Part shown: positions 55,100 to 64,000 of the stretch, piece after piece
Layout: each line of letters opens with the position of its first letter
Position numbering within the stretch: the first letter of the stretch is position 1
Origin: Hydrangea macrophylla
Taxonomy: Eukaryota; Streptophyta; Magnoliopsida; Cornales; Hydrangeaceae
Length of the DNA stretch: 64,000 nucleotides
Direction of reading: 5' to 3'
Assembly: GCA_033977485.1 (NCBI GenBank)
Contig: CM066993.1
Span: forward strand, 29,254,001-29,318,000
Position numbers and translations under genes: made by a program
The notes under the pieces: model-generated
Seen by the model: only the letters and a program-made list of their open reading frames with translations
The model's database searches: none
Told to the model about the DNA's origin: nothing

Positions 55100-55786
55100 T
55101 GGGAAGGCAAATAGAGTCTTAAGCTTTGAGGCATAAAAATTTATTCTTTTCCTCTGAATTATGTCCCTACCAAAAATTTCGCATCAGTTTATCCATCAAA
55201 AGGCATAAGTTGGAAGGAAAGGGTAAGACTGACATGGCATAGACTGGCATTGCTTCCGTGACCGATATAATCAGTGTGCCCCTGCTACCTTAAGAGAGAA
55301 GAGAAGATTTCCAACCCTAAAGTCTGGACTGAACCTTTCCCAGAATATCCAAAAAAGCTTGTTGTTTGGATCCTTGAGCCAACAGGGGAAGGCCCAAGTA
55401 TTTTGAATTTGTGGGAGCTTTCCTCAAGCCCGTTTCTCTTTTGATGGATCAGGCTATATCTAGGGATGTATTCTTGTTGAAGATAAGCCTGATTTGGAGA
55501 GATTAATTTTCTGACCCGACCACTTGCCATATTGGTCCAGGCAATCTAAAATATTCCTAGCTTCATCCGAGTTGGTCTTTCCAAAAACAACAAGATCGTT
55601 TGCAAATAGGAGATGGTTGATGGAGGGGTAATTTCTAGGCGCCTTGATACCATGGATCAGACCATGTCTAGAATCTCTCTGAATAATCCTGGAGAGAATA
55701 TCAGAGCAAATAATGAAGATAAATGGTGAGAGCGGGTCTCCTTGGCAGAGGCCCCTTTCAGGTTTAAAAAAACCTTGAGGACTATC
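55100..55786 (-). pseudogene. LINE reverse transcriptase, C-terminal half
   Basis: Translating the minus strand with frame changes gives GLCQGDPLSPFIFIICSD and HLLFANDLVVFGK. The second is the F-x-D-D active-site position, read here as FAND, so the first catalytic Asp is changed to Asn. The N-terminal half is missing. Confidence 0.8.
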
Positions 55787-56469
55787 TGATCGGGAGAGAA
55801 CAAATCCTAATTATACTCCTTAATTCACATTTGTTAGCTGTTTTTATCCTGTTTTTGTATAATTTTACTCCGTTTTCCACTTTTTGTCAGGTTTTAGAAG
55901 AAAGGATGGATTCCAGGTTAAATGTGGTGAAAAAGCATGAAGAAAGAAGCCGAAAAAGCAATTCGTGCAAGCGGCCAACTCACGCGAGAATCCCGCATAT
56001 CGCTTCCACGGCCCGCTCGCACAATCCGTACAAAAAATCTAAAATGCATATTTTTAAGTGCTGAAGACCCCTGTGTGGACGAAATTGCCTAATTACGTCC
56101 AGAAAGCAATTTACAATAGTTTTAGTCGGATTAGGTTTAGAAAAACCTTCCTAATCTCTCTAAAACTATATATATCTCATTCTAAATCAATTGAGGGGTT
56201 ACACATTCATTCATACATCACTCTGAAGGCAAGAAGAAGGAGAAGATCTAGCTTAAAGGTCTCTAATGGAATCCATCAACTCAATCTTCATGCTTTCATC
56301 CACCATGAGCAACTAAACTCCTATTCTAAGGTTTCAATGAAACCCTAGCTATGTTAAGGGGGAATTCTATGCTTTCTTATTTTAGGATTTTATGTATTGG
56401 ATAGTGATTGTATATTGGTGGATTATTTATATATAATCAATTTTTAATGATAATAATCAAGAGTATTTT
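55787..56469 (+). repeat. Tat/Athila-like LTR C, truncated and diverged
   Basis: Starts exactly at TGATCGGGAGAGAAC, like LTRs A and B, and follows them to about 56469 with many differences. Its CG-rich array (55965-56035) has decayed to TCGTGCAAGCGG and CGCTCGCACAATCC forms. It is cut by Ty3 element G4. Confidence 0.8.
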
Positions 56470-58607
56470 TGTCACGACCCATCCCACTACGCGTGGAATT
56501 AGGACACGTGGCACGCCATCAAGGCTCATCCAAATATCATATAACTATACGCAGCGGAAAGAACATTTAAAACAACCCTGAATAATTTAAAACTTTAGGA
56601 AACATTGCTCTCTGAGTTGAAAAATCCAAAAGAATCGGAGTTATAAAAACGTTTTGGCCAATGGGATCCTTTCAAAGAAAACAGTTTTGAAAACAGAGGA
56701 CCAGTCGACTGATCGAGGGTTCGGTCGACTGGTGATCTCAAACAGATAGGTTTTAAAATACAACAGCCATCCAGTCGACTGTGTCGGGAGCCCAGTCGAC
56801 TGGTGCCTAAAATTTTTAGTCGACTGAAAGAGTCCAGTCGACTGGTGCCTTATCCAGCAGAATGTCATGGTCTGGGGCTTCATCCAGTCGACTGTTTTAT
56901 TAACCAGTCGACTGAACCTCAGACGAAACAAAGCAGTAACCAATTCACCACAGTGATCCAGTCGACTGGATCAAAAACCAGTCAACTGATTTCTATCAGC
57001 AACTCAAAAACTGCAGTTTTTCCAATTCAAGGTTCTCCCAAATCCAAACCAACATATATCCACTCTATTCCATCATTCAAAACATAATTACAATAGCATT
57101 TACTAGGGATTACAAGTACTAAATCCAAGTTCAGATTATATTACAATATACTACGAATTCAAGGTTATTATTACAAGTTCGAAATAGAACAAAAGTATAG
57201 ACAATTGATTCCCCGGCATTCCACGGTCTCACTCCTCACGTTTTTTCTTGTCTTTCTTCTTACCTGCAATGGAGTACATCTCCACTGCTCAGCTATATTC
57301 TGAGTGCACAAGTCTAACATGTATAATATATAGCAAAACATGCTTTAATCTCATAAATCACATCAATAGTCTCTCGGAAGAAAAATACGCATTCATTCGG
57401 TAGCGGCAAGTCCAAGCCTTAAACCGCGATACCAATGGCAAGTCCAAGTCCATCAACCATTGTATCCACAAGTGCCATGGCAAGTCCAAGTCTATCAACC
57501 ATGCACAGTAGCCGTTGCTACTAAATTCTCAAACATCGAGAAGCTTACTCCGGCATGAATTTGTATAAGACTCCCCTTTGACCCACATAGACAACTTAAC
57601 GTGCTCGCATAAATTTAGACATGCTTTTCACAATTTAGCGCGTGCATAATTAACGGGCCTACAATTAACACATGGATTTTGCCCGGATCTAAATTTCATC
57701 GTCGAAATCTAAAACATGTATTTCCCTATATTTCACAAGTTAGAACTTCATACCTCGTGCGATTTCCCCCAAACTTTGAAGGATCGACTAGGAGGCTAAA
57801 TAATCGTCGGATTTCGAATTTGAGAAAATTCTTACAAGTTTATACCTGTTTTTCCCAAAAGTCTAAAATTAAGATCTCTACAAAACTTGGCCAAACACGG
57901 CCTAAGTGGTATCAAAACGTAGATCTTACCTCCACGAGTTCAAATCTGAAATCTGGAGAAAATCTGACGGACGAACGGTCGTCGATCGGCGTCGCAAAGC
58001 CCGTTGGCTCCAAATCACCCTTCTCTCTCCTCTCTCTAGATATTTATAAAAGTTGTGGATGAGAATGAAATCTCATCCACTTCCATTTATAGGCAAACTT
58101 TTCGAAAATTGTGTTTACCTCCCCGCAAGTTTCTCAAAACTTCTCATTCACCCATGAAACTTCGCACACGTCTATTTTATAACTTTACGAGTGAAAACTA
58201 TAAATTTCAAAAGTTTTCGACTAGGTTCCGTTTGGGTCCAAAATAACGTCCGAAACTATATTCTGTGAAATCTCTACACGACCTACCTTTTTAATTAACG
58301 TATCACTCACGTTCTCACCACAGTTCTCAAAATGATATATAACAATATCGAAACTATCAGAAATTATACTACACAGGTATAATTACTATTCACAGGAATA
58401 CCAGATAAAGTCAAATAACATTTAAATCATATAAATGTCATTTACTCATGATTATGCCATATGAACTTCCATATTCTCGTGTCCTTACTGACACCTTACC
58501 GTTGACCACAGTCAACCACTTATCCTCAATTATTATATATCAATGATAATTCATAAAATTTCATATCATGCATGATTAAACTATGAAATTCTGGAACGGG
58601 CATGACA
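56470..58607 (-). repeat. G4 3' LTR (left)
   Basis: Ends TGTCACGACCC (left edge) and CATGACA (right edge). Contains the CAGTCGACTG array at 56700-56995 with about thirteen copies. Confidence 0.92.
56700..56995 (-). repeat. CAGTCGACTG palindrome array in G4 3' LTR
   Basis: Copies at, for example, 56702, 56772, 56792, 56833, 56884, 56905 and 56958, mostly intact CCAGTCGACTG. The matching array in the 5' LTR is at 63585-63880. Confidence 0.92.
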
Positions 58608-59000
58608 ACTCTCCCCTCCAAAAAGGAAGTTTGTCCCCAAACTTTACCTCATGCGTCGAATAAGTATGGATACTCATTCCTCATGTCTTCCTCACTTTCC
58701 CATGTAGCCTCTTCCACCGTATGACTACGCCATAGCACTTTCACCATTGGAATAGTCTTAGTTCTCAAAACTTGTTCTTTGCGATCTAGAATCTCCACTG
58801 GTTGTTCCACATAAGTCAAGTCCCCCTGAATTTGTAACGGTTCAGGTACAATGATCTTATTCGCATCTGTCATACATCGTCTCAACATCGACACGTGAAA
58901 TACGTTATGCACATGTTCCAACCCTGACGACAAGGCCAACCGATAAGCCACTGGACCTACTCTCTCTAGGATCTCAAAAGGTCCTATAAATCTTGGATTG
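58608..59000 (-). pseudogene. G4 polypurine tract and pol C-terminus with chromodomain-like end
   Basis: 58951-58649 reads [28 protein letters not shown] and [16 protein letters not shown], a chromodomain-like tail. The polypurine tract (minus, GGAGGGGAGAG) is next to the LTR at about 58608-58629. A stop separates this part from the upstream pol. Confidence 0.85.
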
Positions 59001-59020
59001 AGCTTTCCCCTCTTTTCAAA

Positions 59021-59910
59021 TCATACAATGCCTTTTGAAGGCGATACCCGTAAATATACGAAATCTCCCACTTCAAAATTCATCGATCGTCGTTTAGAGT
59101 CCGCATAACTCTTATATCGGCTCTGAGCTACCTTGAGTCGCTCTTGAATCAATTTCACCTTCTCAGTAGTCACCTGTATTAACTCAGGTCCTAACAACTT
59201 CCTTTCTCCAACCTCGGTCCAACAAACCGGTGATCGACACTTACGACCATACAGAGCTTCATATGGTGCCATACCAATACTTGACTGAAATCCGTTGTTA
59301 TAAGCAAATTCAATTAACGGCAAGTGGTGTGCTCCCAATCATTCCCAAAGTCTAATACACAAAGTCTCAACATATCCTCTAGCGTCTGAATCATGCGCTC
59401 TGACTGTCCATCGGTCTGAGGATGAAATGCAGTACTGAAACTCAATTTCGTACCCATAGCTTCTTGCAAACTTCCCCAAAATCTTGACGTAAAACTGCTA
59501 TCACGATCTGATACAATCACAGTTGGGACTCCATATAGTCTTACAATCTCTTTCACATACAATTTCGCTAATTTGGACGGTTTAGTCGTCTTGATCGGTA
59601 GAAAATGTGCTGACTTGGTTAATCGGTCAACTATAACCCAAATCTTATCATTTTTATTGATTGATTGTGGAAATCCTGAAACAAAATCCATCATGAACTC
59701 GTCCCATTTCCATTCCGACACTGGCAAAGGTTGTAGTAACCCCGCGGGTACTTGTCTCTCTGCCTTGACTTGTTGACATGCCGAACATTCGGATACAAAC
59801 TTAGCGACTTCACGCTTCATACCCTTCCACCAGAAGTTTTCTCGCAAGTTCCGGTACATCTTCTTACTTCCCGGGTGCACTGAATATTTCGTACTATGAG
59901 CTTCCTCCAA
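59021..59910 (-). pseudogene. G4 integrase, one frameshift
   Basis: The zinc site (H-x6-H, CSACQQVK) and all three catalytic residues are present: MMDF (D), IVSDRDSSF (D), DGQSERMIQ (E). The frame shifts near 59325-59338 and continues with FAYNNGFQSSIGM. The core catalytic residues are thus preserved but the protein is split. Confidence 0.9.
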
Positions 59911-59913
59911 AAG

Positions 59914-60549
59914 TCATTCTTTAAGGTCTTTTACATTTGGTACACATAATCGGTTTCCAAACTTCAGAATCCCTTGTTCCAATACCAAACCAGGTTGCTT
60001 TCCCAAAGGTATCTCATCTCTCATTTTGCACAAATAGACGTCGTTAAATTGTTCCTTCTTGATCTCATCAATAATATCTGGGTGTGCCATGATTGCCATC
60101 ATTAAGCCACCACTAACCCCTGGTATCACATCCAAGTCTAAACGTTCCATTTCTTTTACCAATTCTTTTTGTTGTGTTAGCTCGTCGGCTAAGTTCCTCG
60201 GCGTCTTCCGGCTTAATGCATCGGCTACTACATTAGTCTTTCCCGGATGGTACTCAATCGAAAGATCGTAATCCTTCATCAATTCCAACCATCTTCGCTG
60301 TCTCATATTCAAATCCCGTTGGGTGAAAATATATTTCAAACTCTTATGATCCGTGAATATCTCACACTTTTCCCCGTACAAATAGTGTCTCCAAATTTTC
60401 AAAGCATGAATTACTGCAGCTAATTCAAGATCATGAGTCGGATAATTAACCTCATGTGTCTTTAACTGTCTCAAAGCATAAGCAATCACTTTACCCCCTT
60501 GCATTAACACGCATCCCAACCCTTGATGCGACGCATCACTATAAATCAC
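59914..60549 (-). pseudogene. G4 RNase H and linker
   Basis: Open 211-codon stretch with [22 protein letters not shown] and TDHKSLKY, the RNase H catalytic pattern of Ty3 elements, then ADALSRKT. It is bounded by stop codons on both sides: after DLKE at 59911-59913, probably a changed Arg codon, and before TIPSG near 60578. Confidence 0.9.
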
Positions 60550-60559
60550 AAACCCCTCA

Positions 60560-61530
60560 ATTCCGGATGGTATTGTCTAAATAGGTGCTCTCGTCAACCA
60601 TGACTTCAATTCTTGAAAACTGTCCTCGCATTCCTGACTCCATTCAAATGTAACTCCCTTTCTCATTAACCTTGTCATAGGCAATGAAATCTTCAAGAAA
60701 TGTTCAATAAATCGGCAGTAGTATCCCGCTAATCCCAAGAAACTTCGAATTTCGGGTACGGAAGTCGGCCTTTGCCAATTAGATACAGCTTCTACTTTCT
60801 AAGGATCAACTGAAACTCCATTCTTGTCAATCACGTGACCAAGAAAAGTAATGCTAGGTAACCAAAATTCACATTTCTTGAATTTACCAAATAATTGTTT
60901 CTCTCGTAATCTCTGAAGTATCAACCTCAAGTGGTTCTCGTGTTCTATCTCACTTGGCGAATAAACAAGGATATCATCAATGAATACAATCACAAAGTCA
61001 TCCAAATAATCTTTGAATACTCGATTCATAAGATCCATGAACGCAGCTGGTGCATTAGTAACCCCAAATGGCATAACTAAGAACTCATAGTGTCCATAAC
61101 GCGTTCTGAAAGCTGTTTTCTCAACATCTTCGGCCTTCACTTTCAACTGGTGATAACCCGATCTTAGGTCTATCTTGGAGAATACTTGTGCCCCACGAAG
61201 TTGATCAAATAAGTCATCAATTCTCTGTAGTGGATACTTGTTCTTGATTGTCAATTTGTTCAGTTCCCGGTAATCAACACACATTCTCATTGAACCATCT
61301 TTCTTCTTTACAAACAACACTGGAGCTCCCCACGGTGAAATACTTGGTCGAATGAAACCCTTGTCAAGTAACTCTTGTAGTTGAAGTTTTAGTTCCTTCA
61401 ATTCTACTGGTGCCATCCTATACGGTGCTTTTGATACGGGTCTTGAGTCTGGTATAATCTCAATAGTGCACTCGACCTCTCTCTCAATAAGAACATCTGG
61501 TAGCTCATCAGGAAATACATCTGAATATTC
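60560..61530 (-). pseudogene. G4 reverse transcriptase
   Basis: 61416-60799 is open and contains [29 protein letters not shown] and [10 protein letters not shown] (active-site F-x-D-D). The end ([16 protein letters not shown]) follows after a stop at about 60798, most simply a Gln codon changed to TAG. Confidence 0.9.
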
Positions 61531-62334
61531 TCACACTATCGGAATGTCTTCTACTTTTAATTCAGTCGCCGAGGCATCAGTCACTGAACATAGAAATCCA
61601 TGACATCCCTTTTTCAATAACTTTCCCACTCGGATAGCTGAAATCAAGTACGGTGGCGGTGTAACCCCACTTCCTTGAAAACAAAAGTTCCCATATACCG
61701 GTGATCGAAAATTAACCTCTTTCCGTTCACAGTCTATCGTAGCTTGGTTAAGGGCTAACCAATCCATTCCCAGTATCACATCAAAATGATTCACCACAAT
61801 CGGTATAAGGTCTACGATCATCAACTTCTCACCTAATTTGATCTCACAGTTCTTATATACAGTAGATGTCATTATCGCTTTACTAAGTGGCACAGCAATA
61901 GACAAATCATATCCTAACGGTGCCGATTTAACATTCAAATGTTCAACAAAAGCATGTGATACAAATGAATGCGTAGATCCCGAGTCAACAAGTATGCGTG
62001 CTAAGTGCGAACATACAAGCACCATACCTGAGACTACTGTCTCGGAAGCAGTCACATCTCCTGGGTTCATCTGATATGCTCTTCCTTGACGTTGTTCCGT
62101 CCTTTGTCCTCCGTCATTGGATTGTCTAGGCTTCGACCCACTGGAAGCCATAGAACTAGCTCCTTGCTGAGGATACTTCCTCGGGCAATCCCTAGTTTGG
62201 TGCCCAAATACTCCATAATCATAACACTTGCCTCTCATGTCGGGTGTTGAATTTGTACTACCCTGCCTTGGTTCCTGTTCTGGGGTTTGGTCATGAAACA
62301 TCGGCCTGAGTGTGGTCGGTTGCAAAGTGAACAC
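61531..62334 (-). pseudogene. G4 gag end (zinc knuckle) and protease
   Basis: Open 267-codon stretch. The knuckle reads CYDYGVFGHQTRDC: the second Cys is replaced by Tyr, compared with CYDCG in G3. The protease keeps the active-site LVDSGSTHS. The stretch ends at a TGA (61530) in the sequence V-stop-EYSDVFP, where an Arg codon CGA is the simplest ancestor. Confidence 0.88.
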
Positions 62335-63116
62335 AACGGTATGTTATTTGGCATCCTCCTGAATTCACTGAAACTAGAACCAGAGCCTCTTTGAAACGGC
62401 CTCTTGAAAGATCTGCCTTGGTTCCTATCCCCACTCTCATTGCATCGTTTTCCATGCTGATTTTGCCTCGACCTTTCCATCCCACTCTCGGCCACTAGTG
62501 CCGTTTGTTGTACTGCTGCCACGGTCAAATGCTCGTAAGTCTCTACCCTCAAACGGATATTTTCCCTTAAGCCCTCTTCAAATTTCCTTGCCCTATCTTC
62601 CTCCTCTGGTACGGAACCCTTTCCAAATCTCAATAAAGCATTGTACTTAGAAGTATATTCGGTTACAGTCATATCTCCTTGCTTCAAGTTATCGAATTCT
62701 CGCTTCTTAGCATTGTAGGCGGCTCGCGGAAAGAACCGGCGATTGAATTCTGCCTTGAATCGTTCCCAAGTAATCGGTGCCCCTTGATCTAGTACATTTA
62801 CCCACCAGTTTTGGGCTTCACCCTTCAGTGCATCACTTGCATTTTCCATCTTCTCCCTATCGGTCATCGGGATAGATCGGAAGATTCGTTCTATGTCCAT
62901 TATCCAATGTTCTGCGAGCGTTGGATCGGGTGTCCCATGAAATTCCATCGGTTTCTTGCGAGCAAACTGTTCAGATATTGATCTCATACCCCTATTTTCG
63001 GGTGCATGTACTACGGTTATTGGTTCCACTTCAATGTGAGGTGTGGGAGGCAATCGCTCTGATATATTCCGTATCATTTCCCCCATATTCCCCATCATTT
63101 CTGCCATTTCATACAT
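62235..63116 (-). pseudogene. G4 gag, N-terminal and core part
   Basis: Opens at ATG 63116 (MYEMAEMM) with gag core WWVNVLDQGAPITWERF and FNRRFFPRA. It runs to 62235 and overlaps the next frame, so a frameshift near the zinc-knuckle region separates gag from pol. A TGA directly before the ATG suggests the original start lies further upstream (DDRELSPHTR). Confidence 0.88.
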
Positions 63117-63340
63117 TCATCGGGTATGGGGTGATAACTCTCGGTCATCCATGATTACAATCCTGTAGTTCTCAATGCATAAACACTATGCATGTACAAC
63201 AATAACAATATCATGTATGTAAAACAACATCCATATGCATCAAATATCTCTAAGATGTATGAATGTAATTTAAAACATGTGACAATTCACTCAACACTTC
63301 ACTCGTCATCGAACGTTCCCAAAGTTTTGTTACCTCTAGC

Positions 63341-63355
63341 TCTGATACCAATAAA
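63341..63355 (-). other. G4 primer-binding site
   Basis: The minus strand reads TTTATTGGTATCAGA next to the LTR, initiator tRNA-Met type. Confidence 0.8.
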
Positions 63356-64000
63356 TGTCACGACCCATCCCACTACGCGTGGAATTAGGACACGTGGCAC
63401 GCCATCAAGGCTCATCCAAATATCATATAACTATACGCAGCGGAAAGAAAATTTAAAACAACCCTGAGTAATTTAAAACTTTAGGAAACATTGCTCTATG
63501 AGTTGAAAAATCCAACAGAATCGGAGTTATAAAAATGTTTTGGCCAATGGGATCCTTTCAAAGAAAACAGTTTTGAAAACAGAGGACCAGTCGACTGATC
63601 GAGGGTTCGGTCGACTGGTGATCTCAAACAGATAGGTTTTAAAATACAACAGCCATCAAGTCGACTGTGTCGGGAGCCCAGTCGATTGGTGCCTAAAATT
63701 TTCAGTCGACTGAAAGAGTCCAGTCGACTGATGCCTTATCCAGCAGAATGTCATGGTCTGGGGCTCCATCCAGTCGACTATTTTATTAACCAGTCGACTG
63801 AACCTCAGACGAAACAAAGCAGTAACCAATTCACCACAGTGATCCAGTCGACTGGATCAAAAACCAGTCGACTGATTTCTATCAGCAACTCAAAAACTGC
63901 AGTTTTTCCAATTCAAGGTTCTCCCAAATCCAAACCAACATATATCCACTCTATTCCATCATTCAAAACATAATTACAAGAGCATTTACTAGGGATTACA
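63356..64000 (-). repeat. G4 5' LTR, partial (window end)
   Basis: First 645 bases of the LTR as seen on the plus strand, matching 56470 onward with about 2% differences by eye. The rest is beyond the window. Confidence 0.93.

Larger units (their letters stand above)
53488..55786 (-). mobile_element. L1-type LINE, 5'-truncated, decayed
   Basis: On the minus strand the order is RT second half, zinc-binding domain, RNase H, then a poly(A) tail (plus-strand T run 53488-53509). This is the order of the plant L1 ORF2 3' half. The 5' part ends at 55786 where a Tat-like LTR begins, so the element was probably cut by that insertion. Many stops and frameshifts. Confidence 0.88.
56470..64000 (-). mobile_element. 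Ty3 element G4 (same family as G3), runs off the window
   Basis: 3' LTR at 56470-58607, internal region 58608-63355, and the 5' LTR from 63356 to beyond the window. Primer site and polypurine tract are as in G3. All protein domains are present in order, with stops and frameshifts. The 644 LTR bases that can be compared differ at about 13 positions by eye, so it is younger than G3 but older than the copia at 15.9 kb. The left target site would be ATTTT (56465-56469); the right one lies outside. Confidence 0.92.

Overview
The window is a plant nuclear segment, AT-rich and built almost entirely from transposable elements. It reads as an angiosperm, most likely a eudicot, because it carries plant-type Ty1/copia and Ty3 retrotransposons, hAT, Mutator-like, Harbinger-like and mariner-like DNA elements, an L1-type LINE and an Au-type SINE. 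The species cannot be named from the sequence. The only host gene I can support is eIF5 (translation initiation factor 5) at about 48.7-52.0 kb on the minus strand. It has an intact, intronless 451-codon reading frame and an inferred 5' UTR intron of about 1.8 kb.

Layout, left half. 1-5741 holds head-to-tail Tat/Athila-like fragments: internal 3' region, LTR, internal 3' region, LTR. 5746-12397 is the 3' half of a Ty3 chromovirus. Its integrase and chromodomain frame is open, and its long 3' LTR is split by a copia-type fragment lying on the minus strand. 12398-14235 is an older chromovirus split by a 796-bp hAT-type element with an 8-bp target duplication. 14872-24600 and 26573-29467 are two copies of a 2.9-kb duplicated unit. 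The first copy was later split by a young, nearly intact Ty1/copia element (15904-22721: 5-bp target duplication, two near-identical 476/477-bp LTRs, one 1355-codon gag-pol frame). A SIRE-like LTR with GTCGAC repeats lies between the two copies.

Layout, right half. 29923-44452 is a four-deep nest: a Harbinger/Tourist-like element (TAA target duplication) holds a decayed Ty3 element (GATTC duplication), which holds a 5.5-kb hAT element with a broken transposase (CCCATGAA duplication), which holds a Mutator-like element candidate. 44.8-48.3 kb carries long-TIR elements (one with a 9-bp duplication), an Au SINE and a foldback MITE. After eIF5 comes a second nest: an LTR fragment, a LINE 3' half, a third Tat-like LTR, and a second Ty3 element (56470 to beyond the window end) related to the one at 30-44 kb.

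I found no operon-like or otherwise coherent new system. The most unusual signals are short-motif arrays inside LTRs. A CG-rich CCGCTCGCGCGA array occurs in two otherwise unrelated LTR families. A palindromic CAGTCGACTG array also occurs in two unrelated LTR families. A ClaI/PvuI-like minisatellite (core GATATCGATCGGATATTA) fills part of a chromovirus LTR. These may be cis-regulatory or host-factor-binding arrays that were gained independently or exchanged between retrotransposons. That is inference. All identities and boundaries were judged by eye.
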